DNA from: Peptidiphaga gingivicola
GTDB taxonomy: Bacteria > Actinomycetota > Actinomycetes > Actinomycetales > Actinomycetaceae
DNA: 64,000 nt
NCBI RefSeq assembly: GCF_001652275.1
Contig: NZ_LVZK01000003.1
Span: 1 to 64,000, forward strand
Direction of reading: 5' to 3'
Shown: positions 8,414 to 17,311 of the stretch, one piece after another
Layout: each line of letters starts with the position of its first letter
Position numbering within the stretch: the stretch's first letter is position 1
Program-made: the position numbers and the translations under genes
Notes under the pieces: model-generated
The model's database searches: none
Told to the model about the DNA's origin: nothing
The model's input: only the letters and a program-made list of their open reading frames with translations

Positions 8414-9760
8414 ATGACCGAGTCGACCCCGCCTCCGACGCCTAAGCCAGTGCCGCGTCCGATTCCCAAGCCCCATCCGGTCGGGGCCGCCAAACCGGCG
8501 CCTTCGCGAAGCGACTCCGCTGCGGCGGAGGCCGCAGCGTGGGGAAGGGTGGACGACGAGGGAAACGTGTGGCTGCGCTCGGGCGACGGCGAACGCATCG
8601 TCGGGCAATATGCCGCCGAGGGGTCGAAGAAGGACGCCTTGGCCATCTACGTCCGCCGTTACCTTGATTTGGAAGCTCAGCTCGCCCTCATTGAGGCGCG
8701 TGTGGAAACTGTCAACCCCGAAGAGTCGGCTTCGGCGCTGCGGGCCTTCGACAAGCAAATCGTCAAGCCTTCGGCGGTGGGCGACATCGAGGGGCTTCGA
8801 AATCGCTCCGCCGCCCTCGCCTCCCGGATTTCAGAGCTTCGAGCCGAGCACAAAGCCAAGCGTGAACAAGCGAAGGCAGAAGCGCGCGCTCAGCGCGAGG
8901 CGCTCGTCGAACGCGCCGAGGCCATTGCGGCCTCGGTCAACACGCCGATCAACTGGCGGGACACGCGGGCAGAGCTCATGGAGCTTTTCGAACGTTGGAA
9001 AGACGCGCAAAAGAACGGCCCTCGCATCAGCAGGTCCACGAACGACGCGCTGTGGAAGCGCCTCTCGCACGCGCGCAAGGTGTTCGAGGACGCCCGCAGA
9101 GCGTTCTTTGCCAGGCTCGAGAAGGAGCGCGCGCACGTCGTCGCCGCGAAAGAACGGCTCATCAGCGAGGCCGAGGCGATCGCTAAATCGACCGATTGGC
9201 GTGAGACGAGCAACGAAATGCGGCGCCTCATGGACGAATGGAAAGCAGCGGGAAGGGCGTCCAAACATGACGACAACGTCCTGTGGGAGCGTTTCATGGC
9301 CGCGCGTGAGGTCTTCTTCTCCGCGCGTTCGGCGCACCACGCCGCCGTCGACCAGGAGTTCGCGAACAATCTGGCCGCCAAGCTCGAGTTGTTGGCCGAG
9401 GCGGAGGCTCTTCTACCCATCGACGACCTCGACGCCGCCCGGGCGGCGTACCGCGACATCGGCGAACGCTGGGAGGCCATCGGCATGGTGCCGCGTTCCG
9501 ACTATCCGCGGGTCGAGGGCCGAATGAGGCAGATCGCGGACGAGATCCGCCGTGCCGAGGACGAGCAGTGGCGGCGGACCGATCCGGAGAAGAAGCAGCG
9601 TTCGACCGGCATGGCGGCCCAGCTCGAAGCGCTCATCGCCGAACTCGACGGGGAAATAGCCGCCGCTAAAGAGGCCGGAGACGAGGCCAAGGTCAAGGAG
9701 CTCAACGAAGCCCGGCAAGCACGACAAGCCTGGCTCGACCAAGTCAACTCCGACCTCTGA
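8414..9760 (+). CDS. DUF349 repeat protein
   Basis: A 448-residue, highly charged and mainly helical protein. After a proline-rich start (TPPPTPKPVPRP) it contains several copies of the DUF349 unit. These are recognisable from repeated patterns such as INWRDTRAELMELFERWKDA, TDWRETSNEMRRLMDEWKAA and LDAARAAYRDIGERWEAIG, each followed by LWxRFxxAxxVFFxAR-like helices. The C-terminus is a coiled-coil-like stretch. DUF349 proteins are conserved beside relA in actinobacteria; no activity is established. The ATG was chosen because GAGGAG lies five bases upstream; the frame is open further upstream but without a ribosome-binding site. Confidence 0.85.
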   Translation: MTESTPPPTPKPVPRPIPKPHPVGAAKPAPSRSDSAAAEAAAWGRVDDEGNVWLRSGDGERIVGQYAAEGSKKDALAIYVRRYLDLEAQLALIEARVETVNPEESASALRAFDKQIVKPSAVGDIEGLRNRSAALASRISELRAEHKAKREQAKAEARAQREALVERAEAIAASVNTPINWRDTRAELMELFERWKDAQKNGPRISRSTNDALWKRLSHARKVFEDARRAFFARLEKERAHVVAAKERLISEAEAIAKSTDWRETSNEMRRLMDEWKAAGRASKHDDNVLWERFMAAREVFFSARSAHHAAVDQEFANNLAAKLELLAEAEALLPIDDLDAARAAYRDIGERWEAIGMVPRSDYPRVEGRMRQIADEIRRAEDEQWRRTDPEKKQRSTGMAAQLEALIAELDGEIAAAKEAGDEAKVKELNEARQARQAWLDQVNSDL

Positions 9761-9777
9761 CGCCCTCCCCGCCGCGG

Positions 9778-9876
9778 ATTCCAACGCGACCGGACGTTCT
9801 TGCGCGACCGGGCCCTTCGGGGCTGGAGCGCCTTTCGGGACAGGGTTCGACGCGGCTTGAGCGCCTTTCGAGACAG
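9778..9876. repeat. Degenerate 33-base tandem repeat, about three units
   Basis: The bases GAGCGCCTTTCGGGACAG recur 33 bases later as GAGCGCCTTTCGAGACAG. A third, weaker unit lies to the left (around the GCGACCGG motifs). The stretch lies between the DUF349 gene and the AbiEi-like gene, in sequence with no convincing gene of its own. Confidence 0.5.
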
Positions 9877-9941
9877 ACAGTTGTGCACAGGCTGGCGGCA
9901 GACAGCGCGGCGGCCGCTTCTTTTGATGTAGAACGGTTGCC

Positions 9942-10469
9942 ATGAAAACGTGGAGGCCCGCGCAGCTGTCAAGAGGGCGTCAGACGCTCGTGCACGACGG
10001 ATTGGCGGTGGAATACGCTCCTGGGCGCATAGCCGCTGCTGACCTCGCGGCGACGCCGGCCATGCGCGCCCGGCTGGTGTGCCCCCTGCTGCCCGACGGC
10101 TCGACGCCCGCGACCCTTACTGCCGCATGGATCTACACGGGATGGTGGCCGCCCTCCCGGCTCAAGCGTCTGTGCGCGGCTCACCCAACGAGCCGCCATC
10201 ACTGCGTCGTCTACCGCGCGCAGCTCGAGGAGGAATACTCCCGGGAGCTTGGGGGCTTTACGGTTCCGACGACGGCGCGAACCGCCTTCGACCTTCTCGC
10301 GATCGAAGAACCCGGCGTCGCCGTCGAATGCGTCATACGCCTTCTGCGGAGCGGCCTCAACCCGGAAGATTTGCTGCTGCACAGCAAGCGGGAAAGGCGG
10401 CGGCGGGGCGGGCCCTTCGCCCGAAAGGCGGCGAAGGCCCTGAAAACCTACATCGAGGAAACGAAGTAG
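9942..10469 (+). CDS. Small AbiEi-like protein
   Basis: A 175-residue basic protein. The middle contains AAWIYTGWWPP, a YRAQL segment, a VPTTARTAFDLLA stretch and a C-terminal helical, Lys/Arg-rich end. The sequence VPTTARTAFDLL resembles the conserved centre of actinobacterial AbiEi-family (type IV antitoxin-like) proteins, which usually add an N-terminal winged helix and a C-terminal nuclease-like domain; both seem absent. No AbiEii-type nucleotidyltransferase is beside it, so a toxin-antitoxin role is unsupported. The stop lies one base from the convergent rel stop. A weak ribosome-binding site precedes the ATG. It could be a remnant of a longer gene. Confidence 0.55.
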   Translation: MKTWRPAQLSRGRQTLVHDGLAVEYAPGRIAAADLAATPAMRARLVCPLLPDGSTPATLTAAWIYTGWWPPSRLKRLCAAHPTSRHHCVVYRAQLEEEYSRELGGFTVPTTARTAFDLLAIEEPGVAVECVIRLLRSGLNPEDLLLHSKRERRRRGGPFARKAAKALKTYIEETK

Positions 10470-10470
10470 C

Positions 10471-12753
10471 CTAAGCCCGCCTTTCGCTGCCCTTCTTCGA
10501 GCCGGTCACGCGATAGGCGTCGTAGACTCCGTCCACTTTTCGAAACTCGCGCAAAATGCGCTCCAGATGCGAAGGCTCGGCCATTTCGAAGGTGAAGCTC
10601 AACTTCGACATCCTCTCCTTCGTGGTCGTCATCGTTCCCTGGAGGACGTTGATTCCGTGCTCGGACAGAACGCGAGAAAGATCGGAGAGCAGACCCTGCC
10701 GGTCAAGCCCCTCGATCTGCACCTGGACGAGGTATGTCGCCTCCGAGCCTTCCGACCAGGCGACGTCGATGAAACGCTCCGGCTCCCGCTTGAGGGGCAG
10801 CACGTTCGGGCAATCGACTCGATGGACCGACAAACCGTTCCCCCGCGTGACGAAGCCGACGATCGCATCGGGAGGGACGGGCGTGCAGCACTTGGCCAGT
10901 TTGACGAGGACGTCGCCGGAATCCATGGATTCGACAATGACGGCGGAATCGCCGCTGGCGCTGGAGCGGTGGGCGATGCGCGTGGGGGTCACCGCCTCGG
11001 ACAGCGTCTCCTCGACGCCGGGCTCGCCGCCCTGCGTCTGTATGAGGCGTCTGACCACCGTTTCGGCTGAGATCACTCCTTCGCCGATCGCGGCGTACAG
11101 ATCGGTCACGTCGTTTTTGTTGAGGTCCTGGGCGATGCCCCGAAGCGTATCGTGGCTCATCAGCCGCTGAACCGGCTGATTCTTCCGGCGGATCGCTTTG
11201 GCGAGCTTGTCTTTCCCGGAATCGACGGACTCCTCGCGGCGCGAATGCTTGAACCACGCCTTGATCTTCGCCCGCGCCCGCTGGGAGGCGACGAAGTCAA
11301 GCCATCCGCGGGAAGGCCCCGCGTCGGGATTCTTCGCCGTGATGATCTCAACGTTGTCGCCGGACTCGAGGCGATGGTCGAGAGTCACGAGCCGGTCGTT
11401 GACGCGCGCGCCGACCGTGTGATGCCCCACTTCCGTGTGGACGGCGTATGCGAAGTCGACCGGCGTCGACCCTGCGGGAAGCTCCAAAACCTCCCCCTTG
11501 GGGGTGAAAACGTAGACCTGGCTCCCGGAGATCTCGTATCGAAGCGAGTCGAGGAACTCCGTCGGGTCGGCCGTGTCACGCTGCCAATCGACGAGCTGGC
11601 GGAGCCAATTGAGCTGGGTCTGTTCTTCCGACGTCGGTCCGACGCCGCCCTTGGACTGCCCCGCGTCCTCCTTGTACCGCCAATGGGCGGCGACTCCGTA
11701 CTCGGCCCGCTTGTGCATGTCGTAGGTTCGGATTTGGATCTCCATCGTCCGCCCGCCCGGGCCGATGACCGTCGTGTGAATCGACTGGTAGAAGTTGAAC
11801 TTCGGAGTGGCGATGTAGTCTTTGATCCTGCCTTGGATCGGGGTGAATGCAGTGTTGGCGACGCCGAGGGCCGCATAGCAGTCGGCGATTGTCTCCACCA
11901 GCACGCGCACGCCCACGAGATCGTAGATGTCCTCGAAGTCCTTTCCGCGGAGGATCATCTTCTGATAGATCGAATAATAGTGTTTGGGCCGTCCGGTAAT
12001 CGTGCACTTGATCTTGGCGTTTTTCAGCTCGCTCTCGAGGATGTCGCGCACCTGGAGAATGTACGCCTCGCGTTCGGGGGTCCTGTCTGTGACGAGCCTT
12101 TCGATCTCGCCGTAGACGGTGGGGTAAAGAACTTTGAAGGATCGGTCTTCAAGCTCCCACTTGATCGAGTTCATTCCCAGGCGGTGGGCGAGAGGGGCGT
12201 ATATTTCAAGAGTTTCGCGGGCCTTGCGCCTGGCGCCTTCAGCCGAGACATACTTCCATGTGCGCGCGTTGTGAAGGCGGTCAGCCAGCTTGATGAGCAG
12301 GACGCGGATGTCCTTCGACATCGCAATGACCATTTTTCGCACGGTCTCCGCCTGCGCAGCCTCGCCGTACTCGACCTTGTCGAGCTTCGTGACGCCGTCG
12401 ACGAGCACTTCGACGGCGGAGCCGAATTCCCTGCGCAGATCGGAGAGCTGGTAGTCGGTGTCTTCGACCGTGTCGTGCAGGAGCGCGCCGATGATCGTGT
12501 CTTCATCCATTCCGAGTTCTGCAAGGATCGTCGCGACGGCGACGGGATGGGTGATGTATGGCTCCCCCGATTTGCGCGTTTGGCCCTCATGGCAGTGATC
12601 GGCCACCTCGAAGGCGTGGAGGATTCTGGATTTATCGACGCTTTTCGTTCCGAGGGCGCGCATAAGCGGCTCGAGCGTGGACGGAATCTGCGGTCCCGAC
12701 CTGCCCGCCAGCCAGCTTAGACGCGATCGAAGGCGCGGGCTTGATTCTCCCAT
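10471..12753 (-). CDS. rel: Bifunctional (p)ppGpp synthetase/hydrolase Rel
   Basis: Makes and degrades the stringent-response alarmone (p)ppGpp. The product is 760 residues from MGESSPRL. The HD hydrolase domain (about 45-200) has its metal site in LLHDTVEDTD (91-100), so hydrolysis should be active. The synthetase domain follows, including RGKDFEDIYD, the RFKD-type signature of bifunctional enzymes rather than the acidic form of RelA. Next come a TGS domain (VYVFTPKGEVLELP), a helical region, a conserved Cys motif (KCCTPVPPD) and a C-terminal ACT domain. The ATG has GGGGGA seven bases upstream. It begins just after the apt terminator, so it should have its own promoter in the short intervening stretch. 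Confidence 0.95.
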   Translation of the reverse strand: MGESSPRLRSRLSWLAGRSGPQIPSTLEPLMRALGTKSVDKSRILHAFEVADHCHEGQTRKSGEPYITHPVAVATILAELGMDEDTIIGALLHDTVEDTDYQLSDLRREFGSAVEVLVDGVTKLDKVEYGEAAQAETVRKMVIAMSKDIRVLLIKLADRLHNARTWKYVSAEGARRKARETLEIYAPLAHRLGMNSIKWELEDRSFKVLYPTVYGEIERLVTDRTPEREAYILQVRDILESELKNAKIKCTITGRPKHYYSIYQKMILRGKDFEDIYDLVGVRVLVETIADCYAALGVANTAFTPIQGRIKDYIATPKFNFYQSIHTTVIGPGGRTMEIQIRTYDMHKRAEYGVAAHWRYKEDAGQSKGGVGPTSEEQTQLNWLRQLVDWQRDTADPTEFLDSLRYEISGSQVYVFTPKGEVLELPAGSTPVDFAYAVHTEVGHHTVGARVNDRLVTLDHRLESGDNVEIITAKNPDAGPSRGWLDFVASQRARAKIKAWFKHSRREESVDSGKDKLAKAIRRKNQPVQRLMSHDTLRGIAQDLNKNDVTDLYAAIGEGVISAETVVRRLIQTQGGEPGVEETLSEAVTPTRIAHRSSASGDSAVIVESMDSGDVLVKLAKCCTPVPPDAIVGFVTRGNGLSVHRVDCPNVLPLKREPERFIDVAWSEGSEATYLVQVQIEGLDRQGLLSDLSRVLSEHGINVLQGTMTTTKERMSKLSFTFEMAEPSHLERILREFRKVDGVYDAYRVTGSKKGSERRA

Positions 12754-12806
12754 GGCGTCCCCCTTTCCCAGAACAATATGGTTATAGCACTCTGGAGAGC
12801 GGATAT

Positions 12807-12835
12807 AAAACGGTGACGGCCATAGGCCGTCACCG
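12807..12835 (-). terminator. Rho-independent terminator after apt
   Basis: On the minus strand a perfect 11-base-pair stem (CGGTGACGGCC with GGCCGTCACCG, 3-base loop) is followed directly by TTTT. It lies five bases beyond the apt stop codon and closes the yebC-to-apt gene run, separating it from rel. Confidence 0.85.
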
Positions 12836-12839
12836 TCGA

Positions 12840-13385
12840 TCAATAGGTGAGAACCGCATCCACTTCGCGGCCAGCGAGTCTTTCGCGACCTCCGAGCTCC
12901 CGAAGTTCGATGAGCACGCACAGCCTAGTCGGAACGCCGCCCGCCCTTTCTATGAGCTCGAAAGCGGCGTTGGCGGTTCCTCCCGTCGCGAGGACGTCGT
13001 CGATCACGAGGACCCTCTGCCCGTCGGCAACCGTAAATGGTTGCAGCTCCATTCGGGCCGAACCGTATTCCAGGTCGTAGTCCACTCCGACGACGGGGCC
13101 CGGAAGCCGCCCTCCCTTCCGCACCGTCAGCATTCCCACGCCCATCTCTATTGCGAGCGGCGCGCCAAGAATGAATCCTCTCGATTCCAGCCCCGCGACG
13201 GCGTCCACTTGGCCCCTGTAGCGCTCGGCTATCGTTTCGATGAGGACCTTGAACGCTTGAGGATCGGCTATGAGCGGCGTGATGTCGCGAAAGAGGACAC
13301 CGGGCGCCGGAAAGTCCGGAACTTCTCGCAGATGGGATTCGACGAGGGAGACTGCGTCAGAAGGGAACACGGATTGACTGCTCAC
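12840..13385 (-). CDS. apt: Adenine phosphoribosyltransferase
   Basis: Converts adenine plus PRPP to AMP in purine salvage. The 181-residue protein has the family N-terminal motif PDFPAPGVLFRDITPL, GLESRGFILG, and the PRPP-binding loop VLVIDDVLATGGTA. Length is standard. It begins with GTG, and this start overlaps the secF stop by four bases (GTGA), with the ribosome-binding site inside the lysine-rich end of secF. The secD-secF-apt-rel order is characteristic of actinobacteria. Confidence 0.96.
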   Translation of the reverse strand: MSSQSVFPSDAVSLVESHLREVPDFPAPGVLFRDITPLIADPQAFKVLIETIAERYRGQVDAVAGLESRGFILGAPLAIEMGVGMLTVRKGGRLPGPVVGVDYDLEYGSARMELQPFTVADGQRVLVIDDVLATGGTANAAFELIERAGGVPTRLCVLIELRELGGRERLAGREVDAVLTY

Positions 13386-14515
13386 TTCTTCTTCCTGTTC
13401 TTGCGGTGGGGCTGAGCCGCCGTACCTAAATGCCGCCCCGGCGTGCGGATGACGTGCCCCGCGTGCACCACCATGTCCTCTTCCTCCTCGCTCGAAATCT
13501 CCTCGCCGGCGGCCCTGCGCTCGGCGATTCGCTCCCTCAGCTCTCCGCGCGCCTTCTCGACCTTCTCGGTGTGCTGGCGAATCTTTGGATCGAGATGGGC
13601 CAGCTGCACAGCGATGGGCGAGGCGATGAACATCGAGGAAAGCGTCGAGAGAATCATGCCGACGAACATGACGAGGGCAAGGTCCCGCAGCGTGCCGGCG
13701 CCCAAAAAGTAGGTGCCGATGAAAAGGATGGAAACGACCGGCAAAAGGCTCGTGACCGAGGTGTTGAGCGATCGAATGAGAGTCTGGTTGACCGCGAGGT
13801 TCACGGACTCCGCGAAGGTGTAGTCGCTTTGCGACAGGAGCTTCGCGGAATTCTCCCGCACCTTGTCAAAGACAACGACGGTGTCGTAAAGAGAATACCC
13901 GAGGATCGTCAGCAGGCCGATGATCGTGGACGGGGTGACCTCAAATCCGAAGAGGGCGTAGACGCCTATGGTGATGACGAGGTCGTTGAAAAGCGCAAGA
14001 ATCGCGCCGGCGGCGTTGCGCCAGCTTCGGAAGTAGAGGGTCAGACCCAAGGCGACGGCCACAAGGAAGGCGATGAATCCCTTGAGCGCCTTCGAGGAGA
14101 TGTCCTGCCCCCACGTCGGTCCGATGAAGGTCGAGGCGACGTTCGACGGAGAGACCTTGTAGGACTTGGCCAACTCCGAGCGCACCGTCCTAACGTTGTC
14201 GTCGCTCAGCTTCGTTTCGGCCGTCTGGATTCTCAGCGTCGAATCGCCCACCTGGACCACGCGGGCTGCGGTGTCCTTGGCATAGGTTCTCATGATGTCG
14301 GCCGCCGGTTTCTGATCGGTGACCTTCGTATGCGAGACAGTGAACTGGGAACCGCCGGTGAACTCGATGCCCAGATTCAGACCCTTTACCGCGAGGGTGA
14401 CCGCAGAAATCGCGATGAGGGCAAGCGAAATGGCGAACCAGTACTTCCTCTTGGCGATGAAAGGAAAAGAACGCCGTCCCGTGTAGAGATCGTTGCCGAT
14501 GGAACCTTTAGACAT
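13382..14515 (-). CDS. secF: Protein translocase subunit SecF
   Basis: With SecD, uses the proton-motive force to assist late steps of Sec export at the cytoplasmic membrane. The 377-residue product has one N-terminal membrane helix (KYWFAISLALIAISAV), the family signature GLNLGIEFTGGSQF, a periplasmic loop and five further helices including TLYFRSWRNA. The end is charged and lysine-rich. The start ATG lies a few bases after AAGGAG; the frame is open 11 codons further but lacks that site. It overlaps the secD end by eight bases, so translation is probably coupled. Confidence 0.95.
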   Translation of the reverse strand: MSKGSIGNDLYTGRRSFPFIAKRKYWFAISLALIAISAVTLAVKGLNLGIEFTGGSQFTVSHTKVTDQKPAADIMRTYAKDTAARVVQVGDSTLRIQTAETKLSDDNVRTVRSELAKSYKVSPSNVASTFIGPTWGQDISSKALKGFIAFLVAVALGLTLYFRSWRNAAGAILALFNDLVITIGVYALFGFEVTPSTIIGLLTILGYSLYDTVVVFDKVRENSAKLLSQSDYTFAESVNLAVNQTLIRSLNTSVTSLLPVVSILFIGTYFLGAGTLRDLALVMFVGMILSTLSSMFIASPIAVQLAHLDPKIRQHTEKVEKARGELRERIAERRAAGEEISSEEEEDMVVHAGHVIRTPGRHLGTAAQPHRKNRKKK

Positions 14516-16697
14516 CGCCGTTCTCCTTCCCTTGCGTCGCGTGGCCACTGAAGCCGTTCTTCCGGGCTTCCTCGCGGGCTTTCCTGCGTCGGAGCGCCTT
14601 TCTCTCCGCCAGAGAAAGGCCCTTTTCCTCTTCGGACAACTCTTCCCGAGGCTTCGGATGGGAGGCCTCTTCGTCGTTCACCGAGTTCGCTCCGGCGCCG
14701 ATCGCGTCGTCCTCTTCCGCCTCGGCCTTCCGGGAAGGAGCCGAACCCCTGCGGGAAAAACCGACGTCTTTGCGAGAGCGACGAGAGGAGGCTGCGCGGT
14801 TTTCGGAAGAATCCTCCGGCGAGCGGCTTCCGGGGGCGTCCGCGCCGTCGTCCTCCGAATACTCGGTGACGACGACGGCCGTGTCCACAGCCGAGCCCGA
14901 CGATTCCTCGTCCACGACCAGTTTGACGTCCACATGACGGTCGCTGCGGCGGCGGAAGGAGCCTCGGCCGCTGTAGGCGGGGGCGTTGCCCAAGACGATG
15001 GCGCTCATGCCCGACCACCGGTGGCCTTCGCCGAAGAAGCTGCCGCGGACGAGGATCGCCATGACCGGGTAGGTGAACATGACTACCACGACGAGATCGA
15101 GAATCGTCGTCAATCCGAGAGTGAATGCGAAACCTCGGACGGAGCCGACGGCGAGGAAGTAGAGGACGAGCGAGCACAGCAGGTTCGTGCCGTCGGCGAC
15201 ATAGATCGTTCGCTTGGCCCTGTGCCATCCGTGCGTGACCGCGGCTCTGACCGAGCGGCCCTCTCGGATCTCGTCGCGTATTCGCTCGAAGAAGACGATG
15301 AAGGAGTCCGCGGTGATGCCGATCGATATGATGAAGCCGACGACGCCCGCCATCGAGAGACGATAGCCGATGGTCCACGACATCAATGCGACGATGAGAT
15401 AGGAAAGCCCGGTTGCCAATGCGATCGAGCCGATGGCTACTATTCCCAGCCCGTGATACGTCCACAGCAGGTAGAGGGCGAGCAAAGCGACGCCGATCGC
15501 ACCGGCGATGAGGCCGCCTCGCAGCGATTCGGAGCCGAGGGTGGCGGATATCTGCTCCTCCGACTGAACGTTGAATTTCAGCGGAAGCGATCCGAAACTC
15601 AGCTGGTTCGCGAGCGTCTTGGCGGTCTGGTCGGTGAAGGAGCCCGAAATCTGCGCCTGACCGCCCGAAATGACCTCGCTCGGTGCAGCAGAGGAGATGA
15701 CCGACCCGTCAAGGACTACCGCGAACTGGTTCCGCGGCCGCTGAAGCTTGACGAGACGACGGGTCACGTCGGCGAAAGCCTTCGTGCCCTTGGAGTCGAA
15801 TTGAATCTGAACGATCCACTGGTTGCTTCTCTGGTCGAATCCAGAGGAGGCTTTGGTCAGCTGGGTCCCCTCGATCTCAGCCGGGCCGAGGATGTACTTC
15901 GTCGCCTGGCCCCGTGAGCGGTCGCAGGCCACAAGCGGTTTCTTCGGATCGTCTACGATGTTCAACTTCGACGACGGCTTGGTGCAATCCAAAACCAAGG
16001 CGTCGTAGGTGAGCTTCTCCGTTCTCCAATTGTCCGCGTCCGAGGCGTTGGTCGGCTTGGACTTCGGTTGGTCGGAGATCTTGCCGTCGTGGTTCTCGTC
16101 AGCCTTTTCCCTGGCGACCTTCTTCAGCTCTTCGGTGCCGTACGTCGCCTTGGGATCGGGGGTCGGCGTCGCCGACGTGGAAGGGCTCGGACTTGCAGAC
16201 GGGCTTGCGCTCGCCGAGGGACTCGCGCTTTTCTGCGCTTCCTTCTGTTGTTTGTCAATGCTCGCGACCTTCGCGGGAGTGAGCGAGCCCGCGTCGCCGG
16301 CGATCGCAAGCACCGGACGCATGCGCATGACCGCGGACGTGCGGACAAGCCTGAGAGTCTGCTCCGACGGCCTGCCCGGGAGGCCCACGATGATGTTCTT
16401 GCCGCCCTGGGAGCTGATCTCCGCCTCGGCGACGCCGGAGGCGTCGACGCGCTGGCGGATGACCTCGATCGCCTGATTGACGTCGGACTGGGTGATCTCC
16501 GAGTTGTCGGTCGTCTCAGGAGTGAGGATGATCTGGGTGCCGCCTTGGAGGTCGAGGGCGAGCTCGGGAGCCCACTTCGAAGATTTGCCCCAGCTTCCGA
16601 TCGTCAGCGTCGCGAGGAGCGCGATAATCATCAGCATCAACAGGACGAGGCGTTTCCGAGGCACCTCGGAGGAACGCGTTGCGGTGCGCTTTGCCAT
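14508..16697 (-). CDS. secD: Protein translocase subunit SecD with long charged tail
   Basis: Partner of SecF in the export-assisting complex. The 729-residue protein begins with one membrane helix (LVLLMLMIIALLATLTIG) and has DLQGGTQIIL in the P1 region and five C-terminal membrane helices including GYRLSMAGVVGFIISIGIT. Two parts are low-complexity. One is a Ser/Ala/Pro stretch in the external domain near residues 150-180. The other is a cytoplasmic tail of about 160 residues rich in Arg, Glu, Asp and Ser after the last helix (FTYPVMAILVRGS). The tail is beyond the ordinary core of SecD and looks disordered; tails of this kind vary among actinobacteria. Confidence 0.95.
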   Translation of the reverse strand: MAKRTATRSSEVPRKRLVLLMLMIIALLATLTIGSWGKSSKWAPELALDLQGGTQIILTPETTDNSEITQSDVNQAIEVIRQRVDASGVAEAEISSQGGKNIIVGLPGRPSEQTLRLVRTSAVMRMRPVLAIAGDAGSLTPAKVASIDKQQKEAQKSASPSASASPSASPSPSTSATPTPDPKATYGTEELKKVAREKADENHDGKISDQPKSKPTNASDADNWRTEKLTYDALVLDCTKPSSKLNIVDDPKKPLVACDRSRGQATKYILGPAEIEGTQLTKASSGFDQRSNQWIVQIQFDSKGTKAFADVTRRLVKLQRPRNQFAVVLDGSVISSAAPSEVISGGQAQISGSFTDQTAKTLANQLSFGSLPLKFNVQSEEQISATLGSESLRGGLIAGAIGVALLALYLLWTYHGLGIVAIGSIALATGLSYLIVALMSWTIGYRLSMAGVVGFIISIGITADSFIVFFERIRDEIREGRSVRAAVTHGWHRAKRTIYVADGTNLLCSLVLYFLAVGSVRGFAFTLGLTTILDLVVVVMFTYPVMAILVRGSFFGEGHRWSGMSAIVLGNAPAYSGRGSFRRRSDRHVDVKLVVDEESSGSAVDTAVVVTEYSEDDGADAPGSRSPEDSSENRAASSRRSRKDVGFSRRGSAPSRKAEAEEDDAIGAGANSVNDEEASHPKPREELSEEEKGLSLAERKALRRRKAREEARKNGFSGHATQGKENGDV

Positions 16698-16709
16698 ACG
16701 TGTGCTTTT

Positions 16710-17102
16710 CTATCGATCCGATGAGAAGGGTGAGGAAGGCTTGGGATGGTCCTCGTCCGGCGCGTCTGCGGACTCGGCTTCGACGTCGGCCTCAGCTTGG
16801 CCCTCGGCGTCGTCCTCGGAATCGACTTCCTCGGATTCCGCCAGCGGAAGCTCGGCTGCCTTCGAAATCGCACGCCGGTCCCAGACGGTCTCGTCGCCGG
16901 CCGGGCTCAGGAGCGTGACAGCGTCGCCGTCGATGTCGACGATCTTTCCGTAAAATCCGGCAGTCGTCATGATGTCCTTGCCGACCACGATGATCTCTTC
17001 CCGCTCTTGGTTGAGGCGTTCGCGGGCCTTGCGTCCGGAGTAGGACATCCAGAAGAACAAAATCACCATGCCGACGAGGAGGGCGATCATTGTCGGATCC
17101 AT
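16710..17102 (-). CDS. yajC: Preprotein translocase subunit YajC
   Basis: Small Sec-associated membrane protein. From MDPTMIALLVG it has 130 residues: one N-terminal membrane helix (ALLVGMVILFFWMSY), the conserved RKARERLNQ and the cytoplasmic GKDIMTTAGFYGKIVDIDGD. An acidic Glu/Asp/Ala tail of about 45 residues follows. The ATG is supported by CTAGGAG about nine bases upstream; the frame continues upstream only as an arginine-rich shadow of the ruvB region. It stands 12 bases before secD. Confidence 0.93.
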   Translation of the reverse strand: MDPTMIALLVGMVILFFWMSYSGRKARERLNQEREEIIVVGKDIMTTAGFYGKIVDIDGDAVTLLSPAGDETVWDRRAISKAAELPLAESEEVDSEDDAEGQAEADVEAESADAPDEDHPKPSSPFSSDR

Positions 17103-17311
17103 TCCGAAGTCTCCTAGCTGTAAAAAGACACGTACCCGCACAAGTGTACGCGCGCTTGCTCTCCCGGGGGAAGCACAACCTGGCTCTCGGACGAAATTCA
17201 CTTTCGGGCGACGCCGATTTCCAAGCCGCCTGCAGTCGGCGGCCGCAAAGCAGGCATGCGGCTGGCCGACGCGCGCTTCAACCGACACTCGGCTCTCAAC
17301 CGACGCGTCCG

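Noticed and set aside
9942-10469. Complete type IV toxin-antitoxin system
   Set aside because: No nucleotidyltransferase toxin gene is adjacent, and the protein lacks the full antitoxin domain set.
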